Part shown: positions 8,917-18,429 of the stretch, one piece after another
How positions within the stretch are numbered: the first letter of the stretch is position 1
Layout: each line of letters begins with the position of its first letter
Source: an uncultured Bacteroidota bacterium
GTDB taxonomy: Bacteria > Bacteroidota > Bacteroidia > Flavobacteriales > Flavobacteriaceae
Direction of reading: 5' to 3'
Assembly (NCBI GenBank): GCA_902604715.1
Contig: CACLAD010000003.1
Span: 29,837-93,836, forward strand
Length of the DNA: 64,000 bases
The notes under the pieces: model-generated
What the model saw: only the letters and a program-made list of their open reading frames with translations
Databases searched by the model: none
What the model was told of the DNA's origin: nothing
Translations under genes and position numbers: made by a program

Positions 8917-9944
8917 TTAAAATCCTGAAATTCAGTTGCAACTGCTGTTTGTGAGTTTATCGATGTATTATCTGAGTTTACAACAAAAGCAACAATGTAA
9001 GAACTATCAATTTGAATTTCTGAATTTAAAATATCAAATGAAAAGGTTTTTGTAATATCATCAAATGGCTGTGTATCATCAAAATTATCACCTAGAATAT
9101 TAGTAAAGCTATGAACTAGAACATCATTGTGAACATAATCTTCAATTGGATTTCCCATTTCATAAAAATAGCTAGTATCATCGTAGTTCAAATAATTTGC
9201 CTGATCCGCAATCAATCCATTTTCGGTTAGGTACACGACTAACTTGTGATTTGTCATAGCATATGAAGAAACAAAGCGAATACTAACATTCAAATTATTG
9301 CCCTCAATATGACTATCTATCGATATCGCCAAGTTATTATGTAAATTAACGATGTCATCTAGAAAATTTAATTCATACGGATCAATCCATTCAGTTGTTC
9401 TATTGATCCTCGACTCTGGTAATCCGAAAGGCCCTAATGCACTTGTTAACTCCTGTTCTTGAGGTAAAGTAAATTGATCATTTTGATGAGTTGCAACAAC
9501 AGAAATATTTTCAGGATACACTTGTCGGGCTTGCTCTATAGCTAATTTAACTGGGGGACAATATCCACACCAAGTACCAGTGAAATCTTCCATTAGTACT
9601 TTGTTAAGGGGATTGACTACACTATAATCAATTTCTTCAGTAATATATATTTGTCCATTGATCGTATATTCAGCATATACACTATGATTACCAATTTCAT
9701 CGTGAGTAATATGATTGTCTAAAATTTCTAATCCATCAACAAAAAAAATTGAGATATCTGTGATTTCATTTTGACTTTGATCAAAGACATGAAATTCAAT
9801 GTTTTGGCCAGGAATGTATGAGCTTTTAAGATTAATACCAGAAACTATCTCAGGCTCTGAGGTTAGATCTGAAAAATCTTCACGATCACTACAAGAAAAT
9901 AGCAGAAATACAATGGTAAAAAATTTTAAAAATTTTGTTTTCAT
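8913..9944 (-). CDS. Omp28-related lipoprotein with thioredoxin-like CxxC domain
   Basis: Predicted outer-membrane or periplasmic lipoprotein of 343 aa. The signal peptide ends in LLFSC with lipidated Cys about residue 18. An immunoglobulin-like region follows (about 30-108). A thioredoxin-like Omp28 domain begins near KVLMEDFTGTWCGYCPP, with redox cysteines C126 and C129. Such proteins are common in Bacteroidota; the substrate is unknown, and a thiol-disulfide role is inferred from the CxxC alone. It is divergent from the TlpA-like gene at 10017, and its stop codon (TTAG on plus) interlocks with that of pruA. Confidence 0.85.
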   Translation of the reverse strand: MKTKFLKFFTIVFLLFSCSDREDFSDLTSEPEIVSGINLKSSYIPGQNIEFHVFDQSQNEITDISIFFVDGLEILDNHITHDEIGNHSVYAEYTINGQIYITEEIDYSVVNPLNKVLMEDFTGTWCGYCPPVKLAIEQARQVYPENISVVATHQNDQFTLPQEQELTSALGPFGLPESRINRTTEWIDPYELNFLDDIVNLHNNLAISIDSHIEGNNLNVSIRFVSSYAMTNHKLVVYLTENGLIADQANYLNYDDTSYFYEMGNPIEDYVHNDVLVHSFTNILGDNFDDTQPFDDITKTFSFDILNSEIQIDSSYIVAFVVNSDNTSINSQTAVATEFQDFN

Positions 9945-10016
9945 ACCTAAACAAATCCAAATTTACATATTTTAGAAATTAAATTAACGATAATAAAAAA
10001 GAAAGTATATTTACAA

Positions 10017-10511
10017 ATGTTTATGAAAAGAATCTTATTTTTTTTAATACTATCAATTTCCTTATCAGCATATTCACAAAAGAGTATCCCAAATATAAGC
10101 TTGAGTGATTTTGAAGGCGAAAAAACTAAAATTTTTGAAGTTATTGATGAAAATCAAATTACTATAATTTCACTTTGGGCGACATGGTGTGTTCCTTGCA
10201 TTAAAGAACTTGACGCAATAAATGAAGTTTATGAAGATTGGAAAGATGAATTAGATTTTAATCTTGTAGCGATCAGCGTTGATGATAGCAGATCAGTCAG
10301 AAGAGCAAAAGCGCTTGTAAATGGAAAGTCCTGGCCCTATGAAATATATTTAGATACTAATCAAGATTTTAAAAGAGCTCTTGGAACATCATTTATTCCC
10401 CAAACTCTCATAGTAAAAAACAAAAAGATATTATATCAACACATAGGCTACCAGCCTGGTGATGAGGATTATCTTTTTGAAAAACTAAACACTTATGCAG
10501 ATTCAAATTAA
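10017..10511 (+). CDS. TlpA-family thioredoxin-like protein
   Basis: Exported thiol-disulfide oxidoreductase of the TlpA/ResA type (164 aa). It has a signal peptide (about residues 1-21, ending SAYSQ), the active site WATWCVPC (cysteines 58 and 61) and the cis-proline segment TSFIPQT that is standard for the fold. The likely role is periplasmic disulfide reduction; the partner is not identifiable. An alternative start exists two codons in (ATG at 10023). It overlaps the next gene by 17 bases, which suggests coupled expression of the thioredoxin and the beta-rich envelope protein downstream. Confidence 0.88.
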   Translation: MFMKRILFFLILSISLSAYSQKSIPNISLSDFEGEKTKIFEVIDENQITIISLWATWCVPCIKELDAINEVYEDWKDELDFNLVAISVDDSRSVRRAKALVNGKSWPYEIYLDTNQDFKRALGTSFIPQTLIVKNKKILYQHIGYQPGDEDYLFEKLNTYADSN

Positions 10512-12144
10512 ATTATTAGTGATTTTTATTTTTTTATTCCTTACAGCTCTTTCTCAAGAGAACACATATATTTATGGGAGTTTTGAAAGTAACTCTCAAT
10601 ACTTACATGATGATGAAGGTTTAAATTTTTATTCACCTTCCGATAATTTTCGTTCTAACAATTACTTAAAAGTAGATTTTCAAACTGGAAATTTTTCATA
10701 TGGAATTCAATATGAAAGCTATTTTCCCAGCGCATTATTGGGTTATTCTGAAATATTTGATAATAATGATGGAATAGCTCAATATTATATGAAATATGAA
10801 AATAAAAATAGTGAAATCTCTGTAGGTTCATTTTATGAACAATTTGGAAATGGGCTTATTTTTAGAGCATGGGAGGACAGGCAACTTGGTATTAATAATT
10901 CCCTTCGAGGAATTAGATATAAATTTAATCCATCAAAAGAAGTACAAATTTCAGGCATTCATGGAAAGCAGCGATTTGGTTTTGAGTATTCAAATTCTGT
11001 GATTTCAGGAATTGATTCTAATATTGATATTTCTGGAATTTTAAAACTCAATAATTTTGGTTTTAATTTTGGTCTTAGCCATTTAAACAGATATCAAAAA
11101 TTAAATGCTGGATTTGGCGAACCTGAAAATGTTCAGATAGCAGGAGCCCGTTTTGACCTATTCTATAAAGATTTTTATGTTAATGCCGAATTAGCAAAAA
11201 AAGGTAAGGATGTTATTGCAAACGAAGGTGAAATATTATCTCAAAGAAAGTATGATGGTACAGCATTACAAATTGATTTTGGGTATTCAAAAAAGGGATT
11301 TGGAATAAACAGTACAGTTAGAAGACTTGAAAATTTTAATTTCTACAGCGATAAGTTAGCTGAGGGAAATATTTATAACCAAAAAATATTAAGCTTTGTT
11401 CCTGCTCTTACAAAGCAGCAAGATTATTTGTTAACGAATATATATGTATATAATTCACAACCCAGTTTAGTCATAAATAACATTGAAAAAAGGGTTGGAG
11501 AAATAGGATTTCAAAATGACATATTTTATTCTTTTAAAAAGGAAAGTTTTCTTGGAAAATATAGGACTAAATTGGCATTAAACTTATCTTATTGGGGTGC
11601 AATTGGGGCTGAATTTATGGATGATGAATCTTATAATGTTGATTTTGTAGGAAAAGGAAAGAAATATTACCAAGACTTTAATATTGAAGTAAAAAACAGA
11701 TGGAACAAAAGGCTCAGCAGTACAATAACTTTTCTTAATCTATCGATAGACAAAGGTGTTACCCTTGGAGGACCGGTTGGTGTTGACGGTAATATTGATG
11801 CTCAAGTTGGTGTTTTTGAACTAAATATCAAAGATAGTAAAGAAAGAAATAATCGATTTGTTTTACAGCATTTGTGGACCAAGGAAGACAGAAAAGAATG
11901 GATGGGTTTTGTCTATGAAATAAGTATAAATAATAATGTAAATTTTTTCTTATCTGATCTTTGGAATTATGGAAGTTCTGACAAGCTTCACTATTATAAT
12001 TTTGGAGGGAGCTACTCTAAAGGAAGTACACTATTGAGTGCCAACTATGGCAGACAAAGAGGTGGACTTATTTGTGTGGGTGGAGTTTGTCGTTTTGTTC
12101 CAGAAAGTAATGGCTATAACCTGAGTTTATCCTACTCTTTTTAG
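10495..12144 (+). CDS. DUF6029-like predicted outer-membrane protein
   Basis: Protein of 549 aa with a signal peptide (about residues 1-20, ending ALSQE). The rest alternates short polar and aromatic strands, as expected for an outer-membrane beta-barrel (for example FEYSNSVISGIDS and a C-terminal aromatic residue in SLSYSF). The central GSFYEQFGNGLIFRAWEDR followed by GINNSLRGIRYKF matches what I recall of the DUF6029 family, which is found beside TlpA-like genes in Bacteroidota. No enzymatic function can be assigned. It starts inside the TlpA-like gene and its stop interlocks by 4 bases with the convergent gene at 12141. Confidence 0.65.
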   Translation: MQIQIKLLVIFIFLFLTALSQENTYIYGSFESNSQYLHDDEGLNFYSPSDNFRSNNYLKVDFQTGNFSYGIQYESYFPSALLGYSEIFDNNDGIAQYYMKYENKNSEISVGSFYEQFGNGLIFRAWEDRQLGINNSLRGIRYKFNPSKEVQISGIHGKQRFGFEYSNSVISGIDSNIDISGILKLNNFGFNFGLSHLNRYQKLNAGFGEPENVQIAGARFDLFYKDFYVNAELAKKGKDVIANEGEILSQRKYDGTALQIDFGYSKKGFGINSTVRRLENFNFYSDKLAEGNIYNQKILSFVPALTKQQDYLLTNIYVYNSQPSLVINNIEKRVGEIGFQNDIFYSFKKESFLGKYRTKLALNLSYWGAIGAEFMDDESYNVDFVGKGKKYYQDFNIEVKNRWNKRLSSTITFLNLSIDKGVTLGGPVGVDGNIDAQVGVFELNIKDSKERNNRFVLQHLWTKEDRKEWMGFVYEISINNNVNFFLSDLWNYGSSDKLHYYNFGGSYSKGSTLLSANYGRQRGGLICVGGVCRFVPESNGYNLSLSYSF

Positions 12145-12884
12145 GGAATCAAAATTTTCTTCGAAAATTTAATGTTGTCTTTTGTTTCAAAATTTAGTAT
12201 GAGAGTCTTATGAGCGAAAGATGAAAAATCAATAAAGTTATCTCCAATTAATATATTTTTATCTAAGATCTTTTTACCATGAATATTATATATAGATATA
12301 AACATATTTTCCATAGAAATAATATTAAGCTGATTATCATTAAAACGGAAATTGGTAATTAAACTATCAAACTCATTTAATCCAAGATTGGAGGAATAAA
12401 GATAATTTACTCTATAATCTGTTTGGAGTTCAGGAATACTTACAACTTCATCACCATTTTGATCCACCATGAAAAAACGAAATGAATATTCAACTGGACT
12501 TGTACCGTCACCTGGGTCTTGATTAAAAAAATGATCACCCGAAGAAATCTGGGTTTCACCAGATTGAATTGAAACATATCCCCCAAGTGGATATTGAGTA
12601 AATAAATCGACACCATTATAACATTCCCCAAAGCAAAACTCCATTCCAGCACCATCGGTCCCTGAGATTAGGGTTAATTCTGCTCTTAAAAAAATTTCTT
12701 CACCTGTTAAATTTCTAACAAAAAAATTAAAACTGGCATCCGAAAATTCAATTGAATCGAATTCCAATGTTTCATTGTCAGCAATAACAAAACCATCTGA
12801 ATCTTCAATAATAAAAGCATTTTCGATTTGGGCGTAAATATTAATCGAAATTATGAATGAAAGTATTGAAATTAATAATCTCAT
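12141..12884 (-). CDS. Secreted protein of unknown function with a T9SS-like C-terminal domain
   Basis: A 247-aa protein with a clear signal peptide (about residues 1-18, ending NIYAQ). The body is beta-rich with two close cysteines (FCFGECYNG near residues 83-91) and matches no family I recognise. The last 75 residues (about 173-247) look like a short type A T9SS sorting domain: ISMENMFISIYNIHGKKI, then LIGDNFIDFSSF, then FSKKILIP, with the usual pattern of strands ending in a lysine-rich strand. It would therefore be exported through T9SS. It is divergent from the Omp28/GEVED gene at 12929, with only 44 bases between starts. Confidence 0.65.
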   Translation of the reverse strand: MRLLISILSFIISINIYAQIENAFIIEDSDGFVIADNETLEFDSIEFSDASFNFFVRNLTGEEIFLRAELTLISGTDGAGMEFCFGECYNGVDLFTQYPLGGYVSIQSGETQISSGDHFFNQDPGDGTSPVEYSFRFFMVDQNGDEVVSIPELQTDYRVNYLYSSNLGLNEFDSLITNFRFNDNQLNIISMENMFISIYNIHGKKILDKNILIGDNFIDFSSFAHKTLILNFETKDNIKFSKKILIP

Positions 12885-12928
12885 AATTGTTTAAAAGTTC
12901 TTTATATTAGCAAATATAACTCTTTGAT

Positions 12929-14839
12929 ATGAACGTGAGAAACTTACTAATATTTTTAATTTTTTTATTTTTTTTAAAAGTTCACTCACAATCCATTGTT
13001 TCTACTGAACCTGAGAATAAAAAAGCCATTGTTGAAGAATCAACTGGAATTCACTGTGGATATTGCCCAGAAGGACATGCAATAATTAATAATTCTATTT
13101 CTCAGTACCCAGATCAAGTTTTGGTGATTAAATACCATTATGGTACATATGCTTGGGATTGTGATCCAAATGGAGGTCACGACTTTGAAAATCAATTTGC
13201 AATTGATTTGGCAAACCAGGCTTACGCCTCTGCACAGCCAGCAGCATCGATAAATAGAACTGTATTCGGAGCTAGCGGTCAAACTGCAATTAGCAGAGGG
13301 TCTTGGGCGCAGGAAATAACCAATATCGTTCAGCAACCAGCATATGTAAATCTAGGTGTTGAGGCATCTATCTCAGGGAGTCAGTTAAATGTAAAAGTTG
13401 AAGCATATTATACCGATAACAGTCCTGCAGATACCAACAGGTTGATAATAGCCTTAACACAGGACGGAACAGTTGGTCCCCAAAGTGGTGCCACATACAA
13501 CCCAAGCTTTATTGTTTCAGATGCGCCAAATACGAATTATGCGCACAATGAGTATGATTATCTTCATATGGACAGGCTGGTTCATATGCTAACAGGAATT
13601 AATGGTGAGCCTCTTAATAATACATCTGCGGGGACTTTTATTGAAAGATGCTATTCTTATGACATACCCTCATATTATAATGATGCCATTGTTGATTTGC
13701 AGGAACTTAAAGTAACTGCTTATATAGCGGAATCTAACAACGACATAATTAATGGTGCTCAAACCACTGCCTTGATAAGTTCAGATGCAATTTGTCAGCC
13801 TAATGAATATGAGATTTTTATTTCGGAAATAAATGAGCCAAGCGGTATCGTAGTTTCAGAAGATGGTGAAAATGATGTTGAAATCACTATTACAAATTTA
13901 AGTGATGAAGTTATTCCAGCTAACTCAATTACAGTTTGGTATAATATAAATGGTAATTACTTCTCTGAAATTTACCCATACTCTATCACATCTGGCGCTA
14001 CAATAAGTCATACCTTTTCAGAAACTATTAATTTATCCGAAATCGATGGTATATTTTTGGTTGAATCTGGTATTGAGTCATCATACGATACTTATTTGGA
14101 TAATAATTCAATACAAATAGAAGCTGAAATGTATTCTTATTGTACCCCCTCATTAAACTGTTCTTTGGGTGATGGTTTTCAAAATTTTAGTTTTGCTGAT
14201 ATTAATAATGACTCCGGCTGTGAAGGTTACGGAGATTTTATTGACATTTCAACTGACGTTATACAAGGTGATTCCTACAGCTTATCCTTTACAACTGGTT
14301 ATGGTACTCAGGTAATAAGAGTCTGGATTGATTACAACGATGATCTTTATTTCAGTATGGATGAATTGATAGTCGACCAATTTATTATAGCTCAAGGTTC
14401 AGGCGCTGGTTCATTCACTGCAACAACAGAAACAATAATTCCTGTAAATGCTCCAGTAGGCGAACATTTACTCAGAATTAAATCTGCTTGGAATCAATAT
14501 GTTCCCGATGATCCATGTGGAATAACAAATTATGGTGAAACAGAAGATTACACTATTAACATAGTTGAAAGTTTAAGTTTAAACGACATTAGCATTTTAG
14601 AAAATATTACAATTTTCCCAAATCCATCAAATGGCAGTTTTAATATTAGAATTTATGAGAAAGCTGTAAATTATGAAGTATTTAATCTCATTGGTCAAAG
14701 AATTTCAAAAGGTAAATTAAATGTTGGAGAAAATTTAATAGACCTGATAAATCATCAAGACGGAATTTATATATTAAAACTCCAAGCTGATGACGGTCAA
14801 AAAACAAGCTATAAGCTGATTAAGAATTCTCAATTTTGA
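12929..14839 (+). CDS. Omp28-related secreted protein with GEVED domain and T9SS type A sorting domain
   Basis: Multidomain secreted protein of 636 aa. A signal peptide (about 1-20, ending VHSQS) precedes an Omp28/thioredoxin-like domain whose motif STGIHCGYCPEGH has cysteines C43 and C46. A beta-sandwich spacer covers about 290-405. A GEVED domain (about 410-545) contains SGCEGYGDFIDIST, VWIDYNDD and the eponymous GETEDYTI. The last 85 residues (SILENITIFPNPSNGSFNI to the end) are a classical type A T9SS sorting domain. It is probably surface-attached or released. A CxxC domain combined with a putative adhesive GEVED module suggests an extracellular redox or adhesion role, which is inference. 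Confidence 0.85.
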   Translation: MNVRNLLIFLIFLFFLKVHSQSIVSTEPENKKAIVEESTGIHCGYCPEGHAIINNSISQYPDQVLVIKYHYGTYAWDCDPNGGHDFENQFAIDLANQAYASAQPAASINRTVFGASGQTAISRGSWAQEITNIVQQPAYVNLGVEASISGSQLNVKVEAYYTDNSPADTNRLIIALTQDGTVGPQSGATYNPSFIVSDAPNTNYAHNEYDYLHMDRLVHMLTGINGEPLNNTSAGTFIERCYSYDIPSYYNDAIVDLQELKVTAYIAESNNDIINGAQTTALISSDAICQPNEYEIFISEINEPSGIVVSEDGENDVEITITNLSDEVIPANSITVWYNINGNYFSEIYPYSITSGATISHTFSETINLSEIDGIFLVESGIESSYDTYLDNNSIQIEAEMYSYCTPSLNCSLGDGFQNFSFADINNDSGCEGYGDFIDISTDVIQGDSYSLSFTTGYGTQVIRVWIDYNDDLYFSMDELIVDQFIIAQGSGAGSFTATTETIIPVNAPVGEHLLRIKSAWNQYVPDDPCGITNYGETEDYTINIVESLSLNDISILENITIFPNPSNGSFNIRIYEKAVNYEVFNLIGQRISKGKLNVGENLIDLINHQDGIYILKLQADDGQKTSYKLIKNSQF

Positions 14840-14874
14840 TTTACCACATAAATTAATATGACAGTTTGCAATAA

Positions 14875-14882
14875 TATTTTTG
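14875..14882 (+). promoter_or_regulatory. Candidate -7 box upstream of the M36 protease gene
   Basis: TATTTTTG matches TAnnTTTG exactly, 77 bases upstream of the protease start at 14959. No convincing -33 TTG is found at the right distance. The 119-base gap also holds an 18-codon ORF (14906-14962). In such AT-rich sequence this match could be chance. Confidence 0.35.
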
Positions 14883-14905
14883 AAAGATGATATTTAATCT
14901 ATGAA

Positions 14906-14962
14906 ATGATTGGAATTTTTGGTCTAATATTTGTTTTAAGTTTATATAATTTATTTACATGA
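14906..14962 (+). CDS. Possible 18-aa hydrophobic leader ORF coupled to the M36 protease gene
   Basis: An ATG at 14906 opens an 18-codon frame encoding MIGIFGLIFVLSLYNLFT. Its TGA stop (14960-14962) shares bases with the ATG of the protease gene (14959-14961) in an ATGA overlap. That arrangement is typical of translational coupling, and the peptide is uniformly hydrophobic, like a small membrane peptide or leader. There is no homology or expression evidence, and so short an ORF can arise by chance, so this is a candidate only. Confidence 0.25.
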   Translation: MIGIFGLIFVLSLYNLFT

Positions 14963-17900
14963 GAATTCAATTTCTGATTTTTTTATTTTTTACATTAACA
15001 ACTTTAGCACAACAAAAAAACTCTAGCAACATAGAGTCATATTTATTGGATAGTTTTTCTGTTTCTAAAAAAAAATATAATATTAAAAGTTCTGTTGAAA
15101 CCAACTCTAATTATGATGTTTACTATATTCAACAAAAATTTAATAATCTAGAGATTCACAATGCAATATCTACAATGTCAATCAAGGACGGTGAAATCAA
15201 GTCATATTCTAATCGATTCATTGATGAAAGTTTTGGTAAATCATCTCTACTGCAACCAAAAATCGATAAATATTCGGCAATAGATCAAGCACTTAATGAA
15301 TTAAATATCAGAGAATTCAAAATTTCTTCAGATGGACGAACGGACACAAATATTAATAATATAGAGCCTAAATTAATCTATGTTAACAAAGACGGTAAAT
15401 TACATCTTTCGTGGAATTTCAATGTAATAACTACTGACCACAAAAACTGGTACGATATTTTTGTAAGCGCAGATAATGGTGAAATTTTAATAATTGAAAA
15501 TTGGATGATCAATTGTGAGTTTGATAAAGATGGTAATCATACCCATTCTCACAGTCAAAATCTCATTGATAAGAACTTAAATAAATCTTCGATTGATGGT
15601 TCAACATATAATGTTGTATCCTTGCCAACCCCGAGTCCAAATCATGGGCCTTTTGAGTTATTAACTAATCCCGCTGATCCAATAGCTTCACCATATGGAT
15701 GGCATGATACCGATGGAATTGACGGTCCTGAACATACTATTACTCGTGGTAATAATGTTTATGCAAGAGAAGATGATGAAGGTGATGGATTAGGCACAGG
15801 AATTAATACTGATTATTCACCTGATGGTGGGGCAGAATTAAATTTTAATTTTCAACCTGATTTCTCTCTTCCCCCATCTGAAAATATGGATGCATCGATT
15901 ACTAATTTGTTTTACATAAATAATATGATGCATGACATATGGTACAGATATGGTTTTGACGAGGCTAGTGGAAATTTTCAAGAAAACAATTACGGAAATG
16001 GAGGATTTGGTGGAGATAGTGTTAACGCTGATGGACAAGACGGAAGTGGTTTTAATAATGCGAGTTTTGGCACACCACCTGACGGATCAAACCCTCAGAT
16101 GACTATGTTTTTATGGAGTGGTCCAGCTGGTGAACCACTAACAATTTTAAATGGACCATTGGCAGGTGAATACACAGGTCAACCTGCCGGTTTTGGTGAA
16201 TCACTTCCCGATGATACACCTCTAACTGGTGTCTTAGCACTTTTATATGACCAAGGAGAACTTGGAGAGGAATCCCCAGACCCACACGATGCATGTCAAA
16301 CGATTATAAATCCAACCGATTTAGCAGGTAACATCGTTGTTATTAGGCGTGGAACTTGTGAATTTGGAACTAAAATTTTAGCAGCTGAAAATGCTGGTGC
16401 AATTGCTGTTATAATGGTTAATAATGAGGCTGGAGGCCCAATAACAATGGGTGCAGGTGTTGATGGAGGTAGTGTAAATATTCCGTCGATAATGATTAGT
16501 CAAGCTGATGGAGAGGCTTTAATTGCACAACTACAAGCTGGAGAAACAATCGATGCATCTCTAATTAATGCTTCAAATTATACCGACTCTGATTATGATA
16601 ATGAAATCATAGCTCATGAGTATGGTCATGGTATTTCAAATAGACTTATGGGAGGCGCACAAGCTGCAGGTTGTATGCAAAATGATGAACAGCAAGGAGA
16701 AGGTTTTTCAGATTGGTTTGGGCTAATGATTACACTTGGAGAAAATGATTCACCTACATTACCAAGAGGCGTTGCTACATATTCCGCAGGGCAATCTCCA
16801 ACTGGAGTTGGGATTCGTAATGCACCATATTCACCTGATTTTGCAATTAACGGCTATACTTATGCTGATACAAACAATACAGCAGCTGTTAGTCAACCTC
16901 ATGGAGTTGGATTTGTATTTGCAACCATGCTTTGGGATCTAACTTGGTTATTTATAGATGAGTATGGATTTGATCCTGACCTTACTTACGGAAATGGAGG
17001 AAATAACATGATAATGCAGCTTGTTATTGACGGCCTAAAGCTTGCACCCTGCAGTTCTGGTTTTGTTGATATGAGAGATGCAATTTTACTTGCTGATGAG
17101 TTAGTTTATAACGGTGCTAATGAATGTTTAATTTGGGGTGCTTTTGCAGCTAGAGGTTTAGGATGGGAAGCCGACCAAGGAAATGCAAGCAGTCGAACCG
17201 ATCAAGTGGAAGATTTTTCAATGCCGCCAAGCTGTATGCAATCTAATAATCAAACTGATGCAGGTGTATTGTCAATTGACTCACCTCAAAGTGGAGTATT
17301 AAGTAATAGTGAAAATATTTCTATAACTGTTAGAAATTATGGTGTTTTAGGAGTTTCTAATGTCGATGTTTATTATCAAATAAATGGTGGTGATCAAATT
17401 ATTGAAAATATTTCAGGTGTAATAATATCTGGTCAAAGCGTTGAGTATACTTTTGAAACAGGTGCTGACTTTTCAGTAGTTGGAGACTATGAAATAGTTG
17501 CCGGTACGTTACTTGCAAATGATGAAGACGCATCAAATGATTCTATTACAATTACCATAAGCAGTCAAGAAACATCAAATTGCCCAGATAATTATTCATT
17601 GCCAATTGCTTGGAGAGACAATTTTGAATGTTATGACCCATTTATAATTAGTGATATTGGTGATTGGATTATGTATGATCTGGACGGAGGAACTACTTGG
17701 GGAGCTAATGCAGTAGACTTTGAAAACGAAAGTTATGTTGGTACTGGAATAGTTTATAACGATGTATTAGCAACTCCGACGGCTGGACCAATCCCTGAGT
17801 GGGACACTTATCAAGGAGACCAAGGATTATATTTTGTTGCTTCTGGTGCAAACAGCACTACTATTCCAAATGATGATTGGATGATCAGTCCTGAATTTTC

Positions 17901-18429
17901 ATTGAGTGGAATAACCTCACCTATATTCTCGATGAAAGCAAAATCCGTCAACGACACATATGGCCTTGAAAGATTTCAGATTGCCGTTGGAACCTCTACA
18001 GATTACAATGACTTCACGGTAATCTCAGATGGAGCATATATTGAGGCACCAACTGAATGGACAACATATGAATTTGATTTATCAGCATATGAAGGTCAGA
18101 ATATTAGAATTGCTATTCACTATGTTGGAAATGACTCATTTGTTCTTCAAACAGACTCCTTCAAAGTTGAAGGAACGTTAGGAATTGGAGAAAATGAAAT
18201 TTCAGATTTTGAATATTATTACAATCCGTTTAATGATTTACTAATTGTAAATTCAAGTGAAATTTTGAGAAATATTCAGATTTATAACTTACTTGGTCAA
18301 AAATTAATTGAGAAAAACATCAATAATTACGGTTATCAGATAAATCTTGACAACTTGTCAACATCAATATATTTTGTTAAAGTTGAAGGTGAAACTGGAG
18401 TTAATACATTTAAACTTAGGATTAGATAA
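14959..18429 (+). CDS. T9SS-exported M36 (fungalysin-type) zinc metallopeptidase
   Basis: Large secreted protease of 1156 aa. After the signal peptide (1-17) comes an FTP-type propeptide (about 25-180). The M36 catalytic domain has the zinc motif HEYGH (H553, E554, H557) and third ligand E581 in the sequence EGFSDWFG. A PA domain is inserted at about 395-535 (GNIVVIRRGTCEFGTK). Downstream lie a CARDB-like beta domain (about 765-865), a cleaved-adhesin/choice-of-anchor-J-type domain (about 870-1075) and a type A T9SS sorting domain (about 1085-1156). It probably degrades extracellular protein for nutrition. Its coding end overlaps convergent rsmG by 8 bases, and its terminator lies within rsmG. 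Confidence 0.92.
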   Translation: MRIQFLIFLFFTLTTLAQQKNSSNIESYLLDSFSVSKKKYNIKSSVETNSNYDVYYIQQKFNNLEIHNAISTMSIKDGEIKSYSNRFIDESFGKSSLLQPKIDKYSAIDQALNELNIREFKISSDGRTDTNINNIEPKLIYVNKDGKLHLSWNFNVITTDHKNWYDIFVSADNGEILIIENWMINCEFDKDGNHTHSHSQNLIDKNLNKSSIDGSTYNVVSLPTPSPNHGPFELLTNPADPIASPYGWHDTDGIDGPEHTITRGNNVYAREDDEGDGLGTGINTDYSPDGGAELNFNFQPDFSLPPSENMDASITNLFYINNMMHDIWYRYGFDEASGNFQENNYGNGGFGGDSVNADGQDGSGFNNASFGTPPDGSNPQMTMFLWSGPAGEPLTILNGPLAGEYTGQPAGFGESLPDDTPLTGVLALLYDQGELGEESPDPHDACQTIINPTDLAGNIVVIRRGTCEFGTKILAAENAGAIAVIMVNNEAGGPITMGAGVDGGSVNIPSIMISQADGEALIAQLQAGETIDASLINASNYTDSDYDNEIIAHEYGHGISNRLMGGAQAAGCMQNDEQQGEGFSDWFGLMITLGENDSPTLPRGVATYSAGQSPTGVGIRNAPYSPDFAINGYTYADTNNTAAVSQPHGVGFVFATMLWDLTWLFIDEYGFDPDLTYGNGGNNMIMQLVIDGLKLAPCSSGFVDMRDAILLADELVYNGANECLIWGAFAARGLGWEADQGNASSRTDQVEDFSMPPSCMQSNNQTDAGVLSIDSPQSGVLSNSENISITVRNYGVLGVSNVDVYYQINGGDQIIENISGVIISGQSVEYTFETGADFSVVGDYEIVAGTLLANDEDASNDSITITISSQETSNCPDNYSLPIAWRDNFECYDPFIISDIGDWIMYDLDGGTTWGANAVDFENESYVGTGIVYNDVLATPTAGPIPEWDTYQGDQGLYFVASGANSTTIPNDDWMISPEFSLSGITSPIFSMKAKSVNDTYGLERFQIAVGTSTDYNDFTVISDGAYIEAPTEWTTYEFDLSAYEGQNIRIAIHYVGNDSFVLQTDSFKVEGTLGIGENEISDFEYYYNPFNDLLIVNSSEILRNIQIYNLLGQKLIEKNINNYGYQINLDNLSTSIYFVKVEGETGVNTFKLRIR

